Positions 15,171 through 28,535 of a stretch of DNA of 64,000 nucleotides are shown piece after piece (position 1 is the stretch's first letter; every line of letters begins with the position of its first letter). Source of the DNA: Carassius auratus (lineage: Eukaryota > Chordata > Actinopteri > Cypriniformes > Cyprinidae); the NCBI RefSeq assembly GCF_003368295.1, contig NC_039253.1, positions 13,886,444 through 13,950,443 on the forward strand, written 5' to 3'. Below the pieces are notes generated by a model. That model was not told the DNA's origin. It worked only from the letters and a program-made list of their open reading frames with translations, and did no database searches. A program made the translations under genes and the position numbers.

Positions 15171-18100
15171 CCCACAGAAAATTAGGTGCGAGGCAGCAGT
15201 GTCCTATTCCCTGATGTCTTTTTCCTCTTCTTGTCTCCCTTTCGTCTGGCTCCCGTGCGTCGTGCGATGCCTAGGCACGACTGTGTCTGATGAGAGGTTG
15301 TACAGCACGGTTTTGCAGCTCTGTTGCTATGGTGAGGAAATCCAAATATCCACAAAGAAGTTGTCTGCATGCATATGAGAGACCAGCGTGGGGAACGGGG
15401 GAAGTCTATCAGCATGCTGGCTCATGGACTCCACTGCTTTGTTCTGTATTGTCTTTGCTGTTTAATATGGATGGACGAGGCGACCATACACTCAACACAT
15501 GATGTCATTTCATTGTGAGATAAACAGTCACACAATTGCAACAGATTTAACATGCGTTTATGTTTTTGTGCTTTTTTAGCAGCCTTTATTAGCCTCTTCC
15601 ACATTATGAACATTTATTCTGTATGTCAAGAAATCAGAAAAGCACTTGAACCCACAAAAGAGATTCTAGTAATTCTCTCGGCTTGACCTTCATACGACAT
15701 AAATTGATTTCCAGAGTTTTTTAGAAGTGAGTCCCAGCCCTGTTTTATTGTATTTTACTAAGCAGAGGTCAGTGCCACAGTTAATTAGCAAAGTTTCTGG
15801 AAGCAAAGGGCACGTCTTCATTCATTTAGCTGTCACCAGGCAGTTCACTCAATCATTGCCGCTTAGTAAAAGACAGCAGGGACGAGCTAGACAACGTCAG
15901 ACTCTCACACAGCTCCTTCAGTGTCTCCAGACAGGTAAATGGAATTGGTCACGACACAAAGAAAACCAGAAAATAAAATTAATTGTAAGGTGAAACATGA
16001 CATGATGGTGTCACAAAGCTTTCAGTCTGCAATCTAAGAAATTAGGTATTTTACAATGAATGGGGACAAGATCCTTTTTCATAGTAAATTTGTGAGACGT
16101 TGACTGTTCTATACAAATTCCATTTTCATGGTTTCACTTTGGGTAAAAGCTTTTGGAAAATTAATAAACATTAATGTATATACTATTAGCATTCAGCAGC
16201 TTTTTTTTTTTTAACCTATAACCTATGCCATCCTGGAAATACAGATCTAAAGATCAATGCATTACAAGGAAAGCAAAGATGTATCTAGAACATCGCTCAT
16301 GTCTTTATAATAGTGCACACTCCCAAAGGTAAAGTTCTCTATTGAAGTTTCATAGTTAAATTTGCATGTGTAAAATTAAGTCTCCTCCCGGTCCATCCCC
16401 ACAGACCTCAGACCCGGACCAAGAATGGAAGCCTTTGAAGGATCCCTCAAATTATCTCAAGAATGAGGCCATATTACCATAAAACTGCACAATTAATGAG
16501 ATGCGCATGGAAAATATGTAGGGAGAATGCGTGTCTGCAGGGGATTGCAATTATGACTTTCCATTCCCCGGGAATAAATACTATACTCAATATGGGACAA
16601 ACAAAGTCTTATTCAAGATAGGCCATATAAAAAAAAAAATGCATTAAGCTGTAAGGATGTTATATTAAGACCATGTCAGAGTAAACACTAAGGAATATTT
16701 TTTCATTATTGATTTCTGCTGCAATTTGTATTTTTGCCACGTGAGGTAAACTAGTCCAGTTTAATTAAGTAAAGTTTTATAGTTATGTAATTTGTGTCAC
16801 AATTAACTACAAGAACAGAGACTTTCCAAACACAATAATGGACTTCCTTTTTGTTGTATTTAACAATATAATCACTATTAATGGAAACTATGTATATTGT
16901 AATGATGTACAGTAATTTGTTTAAATATGTCTCTTCAGATATTACCAGAGCTAAATGCACTAAGCAAACAACTTTATTAAACAGTATTAAAACACATATC
17001 AAAACCAACATGACAATGCAAAAGCAAGGTGGCAAAAAGCTAGATTGGCAAAACTTCAAAATAAATGCAAATATTATTTGGCTGAAAATGAAGTAATAAG
17101 ATGCTAATCTTGATAAAACATTAAGTCCAAATGGGGCATTGCGGATGCAGCAATATATTATAACTATGAAATAACTGATAAGAGAAGACTGTAGAGAGTA
17201 CAAAGAAAACCCATGTATATATTTTTTATTTAATCTTTTAGGGTCAAGACTGCAAAATAAATGTTTATTTTTAATTGACACTGTTTGCAAAAGAAATATT
17301 TATTTTTGATTGACACTGTTTGCTCTATATAAAAAAAACAGCAGACAGCTGTGTATGTAGCCACTAAGCATGATAAAACCAGCCCTGACCACACCCATGG
17401 ATTGCGCTTGATTATTATTATTTTTTTTCCTCTTTTTTTTTTCTTTTGTGAAAAATTAAACTAAAGAAAGGTCATCTTCTTTTGGTACTTAATGAAATCT
17501 TACCTGCAGAATACAATCTGTGGTATATTTTGGCTCTGGAACTGAGGTGCTATGCTTTGTGGGTGCATTTAGTGCCAGACACTGCTAATGCACCTGAAAA
17601 AACTGATTAAAAAGTTTATAGGAAAGTAAAAAGTATACTATATTAAAATCACCAGTTAACCATCATCAGATATTAACTAGGACATTGCATTTATTCTACA
17701 ATAATATTTATCATATGTTTAGGAAGATGGTTTTACTGCAGGTGTTATGATGTACATTTAATTGATATTATAACTTGATGTCCCAGCTTTTACTATGAAC
17801 AATAAGAACATTACTAATACCAAAATAATACACAATGTTACATGAATTTAAAAAACATTAGCTGTCATCTCAAGCATTTGTTACCTCTGAAGTTAGTCAA
17901 TTTAAACATTCAAAATGATCTAATATTCTAAAATAAGTAATCTGACTTAAGTTAAAAAGCAGAAGTAAGAAGCCAAACTTACATAACCCGATAAAATAAA
18001 TGAATAAAAATAAAAATATTATTTATTACAAGAATGATCAAGCCACAATTCTTTTTTCTGTTTTTCTAAAGAAAACAATGAATAAACATGGAAAATAAAG

Positions 18101-19212
18101 TCCTAAGCACACCCTCTGAAGTGTTTATGCATTGCTAAAGGGCAAGACAACCAGCAATGCCCAGCATGAGACGATGAATGAGCTGGTTTGGGTCAGTATG
18201 GGAGAGCCAGCTACTGGGAGGAAACAAGCTGAAAGTTCCCCAGATGCAGTTAAAGCCCTGCACATCAATAAGTAATGAATGTCAAGTGCAGCATGTTGTT
18301 CTGCTTGGTAGGGTGCTGGGGGCCTGTGGAGGCACATGTCCAGTGCAGGGCAGGCTGGAGGGTGGGGGGTAACATAGAAACAACAGGTGTTGGCTTATGT
18401 TGCCCTTTTATTCCATTGCAGGAGTTATCTCACAATTGTTAACGATAAGCATCTGGACAAAGCTAGCTGGTCCTGGAACAGAGCAAAAGGGCAAGGTTTT
18501 CCCAGAGGAGGGAAACAGAGGCTTTGGAAATACCTGAAATGTCACCTCCCTTTGAGCCGATCTCAGAATGTGGAGGACATTCAAAACGTTCAGGCAGCTA
18601 TCGAGACTAAAGCTGTGGACAGAACCAAAGGATGCCAAGTTTGCATCAAATCGGGTTATCAGTGATGAATGTGTTATCGCAGAGAAGAGCAGGTGATGGA
18701 AGCGAAAACATCTGATCCTGAGCTACGATAATGATGATTCACATGCCTCCTTGATGCTTATGTTACATAACTCTGCAGTTACACACTATAAACAAAATAT
18801 ACATCAACTGGAAAAATTGACAGCTTCTAAATATAATTTTGACATTTTTGTTTAAATGCCACACAAGATGCATGTCATGTACTGAGATTAAAGCATAGGG
18901 CTTCATAAATACAATCCTGTCCAATCTCTGGCAGTAAATTAGCATTCTCCTTGTACTCACTGTGAATACATAACATAAAGATGACATACCAGTGTCACAT
19001 CGTGTAGTATAACTATAAGATTTACTGGGTTTGCTGGGGCCTTGTTCTTAAAAGCTCTCAGAAGGGTTCTGTCTCAAGGTCAGCTGTGCATTGTTTAAAT
19101 GAGCACAGACAGAAGCAGATGCAAAGAGAAAAAAATAATAATTCCTGATAAAATGCTTCAGAACAGATGTTCGTGCAGTGAGTTTTACTAGAATTGTCAG
19201 TGAGCCGCCTTC
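15171..19212. other. Upstream of lrrc38, no gene seen
   Basis: Mixed composition to 16 kb, then AT-rich. A 26-bp segment (TTTATTTTT.ATTGACACTG) is duplicated in tandem at about 17265 and 17300. A 179-codon minus frame at 16751-17290 is AT-driven and has no recognisable domain. Confidence 0.45.
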
Positions 19213-19345
19213 TTAAAGGGATAATGCACCCATAAATGACAACTGTGTCATCATCCCTCAGCCTCATGTTGTTCCAAATCATTATGCTCTGATTTATTCC
19301 ATAGAGCAAAAAAGGAGAGATGTACTGTTCGTTTGTTTCCATGCA
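19213..19345. mobile_element. One end of the AAAGGGATAGTTCACCC MITE
   Basis: It begins TTAAAGGGATAATGCACCC and continues with GTCATCATCCCTCAGCCTC and ATGTTGTTCCAAATC, the left arm of the same family as 13.06-13.38 kb. The right arm is absent, so this copy is truncated. Confidence 0.7.
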
Positions 19346-19937
19346 GTTTGTTTTGAGGCATTTTTCTTAATATAAAATATTTACTGTCACTGTTGTTAAA
19401 TTTAATTAGCACAACACAACGGAAACAAGCTGCAACACAATGAAATTAGCACAACATAATGGAGATGTTGTTGTGTTTTGGAGATTTTGATAGGTCAAAC
19501 CACTGTATAAATGCATTATTTTCTTGTTTGAAAATGTTATTCACTGATTACCTTAAAATGCTATGAACTGTTAACACATATGTGATCAGATTAGTAACTA
19601 AGTTTCTTATTCTTATTAGACGTGATGCAATAAAATTCCGGCGAGAAGAAATTAGCTGTGGCACGGCTACACGATACAATAAAATCAATCAAAAATACAT
19701 ACCATCAAAAGAGCATGTGTAGGGGCTGTTTCCATAAGTGCACTTAACTCGCAACAAGACAGATATGTAAATAATCGAATTCATAAATATTAAACCATTT
19801 TAAATAAGGGTGAAAAGATGGACCCCGAGCTGGTTGAAAATCGATTAAAATTCAATTCATTTGAGATGTTATACGAATCACGGTAAAATTGGGGGTGGGG
19901 TTTATTAAATTAAATTAAAAAATGTAAATTAAATAAA

Positions 19938-20086
19938 AATTTATGCATTTAGCAGACGCTTTTATCCAAAGCGACTTACAGTGCAATCAGGCTATCAATT
20001 TTTACATATCATGTGTTCCCGGGAAATTGAACCCCCAACCTTCCGTTTGATAGCACAATGCTCTACCAATTGAGCTACAGGAACAC
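19938..20086 (-). repeat. tRNA-derived SINE, nearly complete
   Basis: On the minus strand it begins GTTCCTGTAGCTCAATTGGT with an A box at 20077-20060 and a B box at 20033-20023 (GGTTCAATTTC, one step from consensus), then the conserved GTCGCTTTGGATAAAAGCG tail. The head folds like a tRNA only loosely. It is the best preserved of three copies. Family (V-SINE-like) is named from memory. Confidence 0.85.
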
Positions 20087-22568
20087 TATATATGAATGTA
20101 TATATGAATGTATGTTTATATGAATGTATTTCTGAGGAGAACCAACTGTCTTCAGAAAAAAATAGATGGTATTTTCTTTTCATTTTACTAAATTATAATG
20201 CCTAAAAACTTTTTTTACTGCGGTAACACTGGGGAACACTGAATCGCTGCTGGTCCATAAGCGCCACCTGCTGTCAGAGAGTGAATTTGAGTCTCATGCA
20301 GCTTCTATTTTTGTTGCATACTGTACAAATGTTATGTAACATAATTTCACAAAGCTATAGTCAGAAAGTCATTTTGTTTAGGCTTCAGATTTGGAAATTA
20401 TACAATCTATTTTGTTGCATGTACAAAATATGCGGCATCTATGTTTAGATTGTAATTAAAATGCAGTAGTTGACTCTATCTGTATCTCAAAGAGAGATGT
20501 ACTTGAAATTTGTACCAAATTTGAACAGGATCAAGATGTCAAGCAGGGCATGTCATCACACAATTCTACTAGACTTCTTCAGCAGCATCAAGCAGCCAGT
20601 CTGTGGCAATGCAAAGTCAAGTCTTGTTCTGGTGTCATACAGCGAGAGGAAATTAAAAGTATAGATTGTTACGGCACCACATCGATCCCCTCATGGGGTG
20701 AACACACTGTCCCACTCTCTTTAACTGTGTCACGTCTCAGCAGGGGGAATGGGTGTGAATCTCTCACCTCCCTCCACCACAAGAACACCAGGAGAGGAGA
20801 ATGACACAACCCGCCTTGAGAGCAAAAGTGAAAAAAGATAAAACAAACAGGGCAAACTGGAGGTGACATCCATTTAGTTTTTCATTCCCTCATCACGTTG
20901 TTTGCCACCTGCCCCCGTCGCCCGTCCCCTGAGTGTCCTCATCTCTCATGTCTGGCTGAGGTTTGCTAGTCGTTTGCATTAACGTCGTATTGCTCGAGCA
21001 ACATCTCAGCATCCTTCACACCCGTACTATTACAGGAGGCGTTTATGTGAGCGTGACAGCCAAATGATGCAGGGCTACTAAAGCGAGCTCTATGTTTTTC
21101 TCGGCTTCAGCAGATGTCAAGTCTCTTTATTGTCATTGTACTTTCCTTTTTTAAAAGGGCTATTTTAGGATGACAGCACTGTGTGAAAACATGCATTACT
21201 GATTGTTTAAACTCCAACTTGTATGAGAATGTTAACAGACGCTAGTGTAATTTGGATGTTATAATGAGTGCCAGCAGCCCTCTAGTGGACAGAGCTGGAA
21301 ATATTTTATCATTGTATCTGTGAAATATTAATAATCAGATGTTATTAAGAAACCTTTTTATATATAGCAAATATATTATTTCTGATAATATTTATTTATC
21401 ATTATAATATTAAATTGTTGTTATTTATAAATATATTAGAATAATATTGAAAAATAGTATTTTATAGTTAGAATGAGGTACTAAATTAATTTTTGAAAAA
21501 ATATATATATATTCTCACTGGCCACTAAGGTACACCTTCAGAACTGCTTTAATTCTTTGTGGCATAGATTCAACTACAATGGATGCCTATCCCAAGTTTG
21601 GCAAAAATAAGGAGATTTGGTCACACGAGTGAGCATAACTTTAACAAACACCTTGCAATTTTCATTCACATCCTTGTGACAAGTCTTTCCCAGTTAAATA
21701 AACAGATTTGTCTGCAGAGGAGTTTCTGAAGGGTACACTTGATAATGAATATATAAAGTTTCATATTCTGACTGTCAGGATACCCAACCATCACAAGCCA
21801 TCTTCAGTTTAGTGCTGAGCTGTGACAGCATCTCGTCACAAACGGTAACGTCTCCTTCTCTACCTATAGAGCCCAATTAGTATGGAATTAGCCTTGCCAG
21901 CAGAAGGGGACAGATTCAGAGCAGCTCATTTTCCATCAAGACCAAAGGGCATAAAGGTGCTACTCCCCCTATTAAATGTCAGCCGCAGAGGATAAATAGT
22001 ATATTATTTCATTATGATAGCAGTCATTTCAGCCGTTTTATTTCACATAGTCAAAGATAAAAGGTCATGAAATACAGGCTTGTTCCTGTAATAGCCGTGC
22101 AGCTGAAAGCTGAAGTGATGGAGTGTGAAATGGGGAAACAGACACCTTTGGATTCAGAGGATTTTCGAGACAGTCGTTTAAGGTATGGAAAGCCTTAGAG
22201 TTAACAAGTGATGGCCGCTTTAATGCGACGTAACAGAGGAAACAGATGTGAGAGTCACAGGAGCATGTAACAGCTAATGCACACGAGCACATTTCCCATG
22301 AACCCCTGCAGTAAACCCACATTGGTCTGGGTCAGTACTGTGTCTCCTGAGGCGGTAACTGTACTAGCTGCTGATGGACGTGCCGGCTCTAGCTGGCTAG
22401 GTGGCTGTTTTGCTGAGAAGGACATTAAATGTGACATAAGGTTAAAGAACTGTTGTATGTTTAACAAGTTTTCAAGTCGATACTTGGATGTGCCTGAAAA
22501 GAGACTTTTATTGCTAATGCAGCAACTACCCAGAAAACCCGCACGTCCTGATTTTGCCAAGTCCGATG
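20087..22568. other. No gene seen
   Basis: This holds a short repeat fragment at 21512 and a less AT-rich block at about 20880-21130 that might be conserved non-coding sequence. Frames of 60-85 codons are unsupported. Confidence 0.45.
21512..21582 (+). repeat. Fragment of a widespread fish interspersed repeat
   Basis: TTCTCACTGGCCACTAAGGT, then GTACACCTTCAGAACTGC and TTCTTTGTGGCATAGATTCA match a pattern I recall from many fish genomes (TCACTGGCCACTTTATTAGG...). Part of the middle is deleted. Confidence 0.55.
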
Positions 22569-22836
22569 TGTTCCTAGGTCAACATATTTTGTTGACCCTG
22601 GAACAACATTTTACTCCAAAAATATATTCTTAACCATATCCCTACACCTAAACCTAACCTTAACCATGAGTAATCCCTAAAATCAGAGGAAATGATAGAT
22701 GAATGACACTGATGTACAAGCACCAAACACTGATTTTAAGCATAAACTTCACAAAATCTATAAACTGGTTCTTCAAATCTGATTGGTTAATCACAATGTT
22801 GTTCCAGGGTCGACAACGATGTTGTCCCAGGAACAT
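22569..22836. mobile_element. Foldback element with ~42-bp inverted repeats
   Basis: Arms 22569-22610 and 22795-22836 pair almost perfectly (shared core TGACCCTGGAACAACATT, with a TCGACCC variant). The spacer of about 185 bp includes CCTAAACCTAACCTTAACC-like sequence. No coding capacity. It is consistent with a MITE; the family is unknown to me. Confidence 0.65.
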
Positions 22837-23623
22837 GTCTCACTTGGTAAAATCAGGTTAGGCAGAAAACCCCTAGCCTATTTATTGTTAACATTATATA
22901 AAAAGGTATAAGATTGTGGTCATTTCACCCACCCCTATCATTAATCATTGTTAACAAAAGGAAGCAAACCCTAGACTAGCTAATACCTGCAAACAAGGTT
23001 AGGCTGGATGAAGAGTTTGTTGTTTGGCGCTTTTTTAATTTGGGCCAGTATGCAACCACCTAGCAACCACATAGCAACACACAAGAAAACACTCTACCTT
23101 TTTGGCAGCCACCCACAACACTCCAGCATCGTGGTCGTGAGTTCTGCTCTGGCAAATGCCACTCGCATTTTCTTCAGGAAAAGTCTAGTTCTAAATAATT
23201 ATAGGGATTGAGCTGAGCTGCGAACGTCAAAACATTGGATCATGCCACATTTAATGATGGGGTAAGTGATTTCTGGTAGCCAATGTTGATATTTCAAATC
23301 ACCAAAACAAACACGCCCCTACCCCAAAAAGGTCTCGCCCCTATTTTGATAGCTCCGCCCCACACATGCATATGCAACCCAGGCAACAATTATGGCAGAA
23401 TCTGCTGTATTATCTTACTTTTCAGAAACATTTTGGAAGCTGACACTTGAAACAGACAGTGAAGGAGGTTTAGACACTCCAGGCTTATAGGGTGTGGAAA
23501 TGATTGTGTCTTTATCATAGCTATTGCAAAAGAACAAACAAGACAACATGACACATGAGCATATTCAAGCAAAAGCCAGCATATATTAGTTCTGTGAAAC
23601 AAAGCAAAACCAATGTTACTCAC

Positions 23624-23791
23624 CTATCAAGAAGAAAGCAAACTCGGTGTCCGTTCCCAGGCCTTCTCGCTTCTTGAGTTCTCTCGAGAGCTGGAAAGCT
23701 GATTCAGTATTTACACGGGTCTTTCTTCTCGCCTTATTGTAAGCTTTCTTTTGTTCTGCAGGCTTCTTCCTCTTTTTATTTTTTTTGCCAT
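23624..23791 (-). pseudogene. TE-type exon fossil with splice donor
   Basis: A minus-strand start (ATG at 23791-23789) leads through an A-run into KKRKKPAEQKKAYNKARRKT, RVNTESAFQLSRELKKREG and LGTDTEFAFFLI, ending TTGATAG|GTGAGT. The start and the basic segment are in different frames across the A-run, so the frame is broken. The pattern (basic head, RVN..AF...REL, TD.E.AFFL) recurs in many fish predicted proteins at the first exon of a repeated, probably transposon-derived gene. I cannot name the family with certainty. CCAAT-like and GC-box-like sequences lie just upstream at about 23860-23880 and 23330-23360. Confidence 0.45.
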
Positions 23792-23985
23792 CTCTATTTT
23801 TCTGTCATCACTCAGCTCGGCTAATGTCTCCTCCGCATCATGAGAAGACACGCTCCTTACTGCTGATTGGCTACAAGTTTGTTTTGGTACTCGACCTGAC
23901 TTTTTTTTAATACAAACCCCACCTTTAACAGATAATTACATACTGAACATTACAAATACTGAAAATAATGGCTAGTGCACTTCAC

Positions 23986-25020
23986 CAGTGACGCATTAAG
24001 ACCTTGCGGGGCTCTGGGCTACTGCAGCTGCGGGATCCTCCATCCCAATACCCCCTTATACGCTGGTTACATTTAGTGAACAAGCAGCATATAAAAAGGC
24101 ACATGTTCTGAAATAAATGCAGGCTCATTAAATGTGTATGTCATAATCCAATAGTAGGCTAAAAATCATTTTTATAAATAATAAACTTTATGATCAACTT
24201 ATAATCTTACACATCAGAAACAGCCCAGTAGATAGAGTTCTTTAAAAAGAACTCCTCAATTAAATCCTCATCCATCTTACAAAAATGGCATGCACGTTAT
24301 CAAGGACATAGAAGTGATGTCCGTTTAATTGATATCCAAAATTATTAGATGTGAATAATACAGAGTGCTAAACACTCTCGTGTTGTGTAAGCTAGACTGT
24401 GTTTCATTCATAATCAAAGCCGGGTGCTATCGCACTCAAAGTCCAAAACAGACACATAGAATTTAGGAATTGGAAATTTAGGAGGTGGATATACTGTGAA
24501 ATTACATGCATACAATATGGCATAGCATTTGAAAGCACAACTGAACATCTATGAAATGTCAGTCAATAAAGCATTTTAAATCATGGCATTTAAAATTTTG
24601 ACTTAAAATTTGATTGCAAGCCTATGAATGCATGCAAATGAAAAACATTTCAATGAAAGAGAGCATATATGCGGGCTGCATTTTCAGTAATGAGGTCCAG
24701 ATTTAATAAGAGGAGTACGTGTGGTTTTAAACCATTCCTGGAGCAAATACGTTCGCAATTTAAACAATGATTTGTTATTTGTATAGTCTAGGACTATAGA
24801 TGGTCATACAGCATATGCCTGCAAATACGAGACAAACTGCGTTCCATATAGATTTCATACGGAACACTTCTCTGATGCCTTAAATATGGGTTGATTCTGT
24901 ATTATACAGAACAGCTGGCAAACCTAATTTAAAATGCAAAAGAGAATTGTCTCGGGGGCCACCTAGTGTTCGGGGCCCTGGGCTGCAGCCTATGTTGCCC
25001 TTCAGGATAACACGGCCCTG
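23986..25020. mobile_element. Probable hAT-like non-autonomous element (CAG...CTG ends)
   Basis: The left end CAGTGACGCATTAAGACC and the complement of the right end, CAGGGCCGTGTTATCCTG, are imperfect inverted repeats. Subterminal GGGGC.CTGGGCT.C.GC blocks are also shared. Flanks CACTTCAC (23978-23985) and CAACTCAC (25021-25028) agree at 6 of 8. No transposase frame in 1035 bp. Confidence 0.6.
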
Positions 25021-26023
25021 CAACTCACCACACCTCAGCTCTGTCACACTACAGCACCACATACTGACCTGATACACAACCTGACCTACACACATGTACC
25101 CACACACACATCCACCCGCATGGCTGCTCCGCTTCACTTGGCAAAAATTAGTATTTATTTTTTTGCCCATGAGTGGTGTGAGTGTCGTATGACATGTCAT
25201 TATTCACTCAAAGTTATTTTATGTTTAACTGCTCTCTCTCCACCACCCCAAACTCACACTCTTTTGCTCTTTCTCTCCATTTTGTTCTCCCTTGTTGTCT
25301 TTTTAAATTAGATGTTAGCAAACAGGCATGTAATTAGCTGCAGCAAACCGTGTCCTGCTTCCTGAAGATTACAATTATATAGCAAATAGATGCTAACCAG
25401 CTACATGATGAAAGCATTTAGGTCTGTATATGCGCCATTAGAAATGTACTCACCCACTCTGTTTTGATCTGTTTACCTGTGATGTCATTACACATGTGCC
25501 TGGACCACATACGTTACTGTCAGCTTTGTAGGAATGTGGGAACACTTAAACAAACTGCTTGAGAAGATTATTTTAGTTGCTCTGGGTGAGTGCAGTACTT
25601 TGATGGCACACTTAAAGACTCATGACAGCCTTATTTCACTTTTATGCTTACTGACTGATGATGAAGGCAATGCACATTTGGAACCAAGTTTGAGTGCTAT
25701 CAGTTATTATAGTGATTGCTACTTTATACGAAAAAAAAATTCAATAGATAGTTTGTGAATTATCTAAATCAAATGTTTTTTTTTTTACTTTTTAATGCCA
25801 CTGACCACCAAGTATGATTATTACTTTGACAGGGACCCATTTTCTAATATATAAAGGCAGCTATATTTTTAAGGATAAAGATCAATTTATACAATAAATA
25901 TATAGGATTTACAGTGTCATTCAAGAATTCAAAAGGTGGCTAAGAGTTTTTGAAAGTTCACTTATGAGCATCAAGGCTGCATTTATTTGATCAAAATGCA
26001 TTAATATATTTTAGCAATAATAC

Positions 26024-26024
26024 A

Positions 26025-26118
<94 letters not shown>
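26024..26118. repeat. (TA)n microsatellite in an AT-rich MITE
   Basis: About 95 bp of alternating TA placed after a fragment of the cyprinid AT-rich MITE (GGCTGCATTTATTTGATCAA at about 25975). Confidence 0.95.
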
Positions 26119-26119
<1 letters not shown>

Positions 26120-26695
26120 CATTTAATAAATGTTCTAAATTTGTTTTTTATTAGTATATAATATAGATTTATTCTGTAAAATATTAAATTAAAATTCTAA
26201 TACTTATAGGGAAAAGTGCGGTATAAGATTGCGGTATTTTTACTTATGTGGTCCTCAAGATAAGGGAAAATGATGCAGAAGTACAATGAAAGTATCTATC
26301 CTATCCTATCTAAATGAAAGTATTTGTATCATTTTAAATGATCAGTATGTATCTTACTTTTCTTAAAGTTAGCTATAACAGCATAAAACTAACCAAATGA
26401 AGTTTAAATGTCAATATTTAATTGTTTTCATTTCTGAAACAGTATGTTGAACACCGAAGTTGTAACCTTCCGAAAAGACACTAAACAGGGAGATTGTTGG
26501 CCATAAGTGACTACAGGTGGAAATGTATATCTGGTTATAATGCAATGAAAAGCATTTTCTGGTTCTTATCAGGGAAGGATTTTGTGCACTTGTACACTGC
26601 CCCTATCAAATAAACTGCAAATAATAAGTATAAATGATAAACTAAACCAGTAATATATCACATTAAAATACCAGTTTATAATTCAGAGATTTAAC

Positions 26696-27000
26696 TTAAA
26701 GGGATACTCCACCCCAAAATGAAAATTTTGTCATTAATCACTTTACCCCCATGTCATTCCAAACCCGTAAAAGCTTTGTTCGTCTCCAGAACACAATTTA
26801 AGATATTTTGGATGAATACTGTGAGGCTTGTGACTGGCCCCTTTCACTGACAAGTAAAATACACCGTCAAAGTCCAGAAAAGTATGAAAGATATCATCAG
26901 AACAGTCCATCTGCCTTCAGTAGTTCAACTGTAACATTATGAAGCAACAATAATACTTTTTATACACAAAGAAAACAAAAACAATGACTTTATTCAATAA
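26696..27000. mobile_element. Cyprinid interspersed repeat (GTCATTAATCAC family)
   Basis: It starts TTAAAGGGATACTCCACCCC and contains TTTGTCATTAATCAC, TTAAGATATTTTGGATGA, ATCAGAACAGTCCATCTG and AACAATGACTTTATTCAATA. These blocks recur in the copy at 39.36 kb in the same order. Non-coding. Confidence 0.7.
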
Positions 27001-28498
27001 TGTGTCTCCTCTGTGTCCCTCCACATCACCTTAGCGCCATTTGCACCAAGGTGGGTCAACTTACCCACTGGCACAACTTACCCCACTCGCCCCTACTTGA
27101 ATATGAGGTAGAAACAGGCTCAGAGAGTGAGAGAGAGCCCACTCTCATCAAAACATCTACAATAATGACTCTTTTAATTGTATATTTGTAACAACTGGAT
27201 CATTTTTATCAAAAAGCACCCACCCTCTTTGTGCATCCCCCCCCCCCCCTTTTTTTTTGGTTTGGCCCACTGACCCTCAAAATATCTGTGCATGGCCCTG
27301 AATGCCACCATGCTTTTCATATTCTAAAATCTCAATAATACTGCATCCATGCTGTTGACAGGGTCAGAAGGTCAGCTGAGGAGATGGCTCGAAAGAATGA
27401 CATTATTAGCATGCCGCCACCAGCCAAGCGGGCAGAGGGCAGACAGGGTGGGAGCTGCGGGGTATGGGCCAGAAATAAACCAGAAATGGAAATCAACTGC
27501 TCTTTTTCTCCTCTCTATCATCCCTCTGGACCCTCTTCCTCTATTCCAGAACAACTTTACTGATTTAAAGCAAATCTCCTTCAACAGCAAAGAGAACCTC
27601 CAAATATCCACTAATGTGTGTGATCTATCATGAACGACCTTGGTGACACAGCATTCAGACTTTAATTCCACAAGACTAACCAAGTAATAATTTAGAAATT
27701 CCTTGCAACTAGAAAGGGCAAATGTGAATCATGTTTCCATTAAATAACTCCCTTAAATTGGTCTGCTTTGGGATCAGCCTCAGGACACCCTGGCATATTG
27801 GTTGCCATGGAGATAAGTCCCCAGCATGCGAGATGTGACGTAGACCGCTTCCATTTAATATTCTGCTCCTTCCTTACATGGGAGTAAACAATCCCTCTGT
27901 GGGAAGAGAGGTCATGTGACACACACATCAAGTCAGTCACTCTCTTTCAGAAAGGACACGCACAGACTTTTATCCATGTTATATCAAAGACATGCTCTTG
28001 TCTGGGACAGTGACACTAGAGATGTCCATTCAGCTAGCAGATAGGTGGCAGGGAAAGGATAGGCTTACAGTCATGATGACTAATGGGTGGTTTGCTTGAT
28101 GAAAAATGTGACATTTGAGTGGTGTTTGGTACAGCTTGACTGCCCAGTGACAGAAGCAGTGCTACACTGCTGCAGAAAGGATAACTAACTATAGTCTTGG
28201 GTGACTCTCAGTATATTTTCAGTCATTATTATTTAACATTTTAACATTTTATTAATTAACAGACTGACCTGGTATAGAGAAAAATGCTCAGGGCTAGAAA
28301 ACCAGAAGATCTTTAGTGTGGTTACCAGAAGAAACAAAATATGAGCTATTATTTTTATTCATTTTTTTTAATATTTTTGTTTATTATTATTATTTTTTTA
28401 AATCTAAAAAAAAAAAAGAAACAATTATTCAAGTGTTTCACAAGTGATCAACAATGCCTAATTAAGTAGACATGCACATAATTTTTTCAACTTGGAAA

Positions 28499-28535
28499 AC
28501 ACACACACACACACACATACACACAAACACACAAA
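28499..28535. repeat. (CA)n microsatellite
   Basis: An interrupted CA array of about 37 bp. Confidence 0.9.

Noticed and set aside
16751..17290. 179-codon minus-strand open frame rich in hydrophobic residues
   Set aside because: The region is very AT-rich, the protein has no recognisable domain, there is no promoter or splice context, and hydrophobic content follows from AT-rich codons.
19938..20086. Genuine tRNA gene
   Set aside because: The tRNA-like head has mismatched stems and is fused to a SINE tail that recurs at two other sites.
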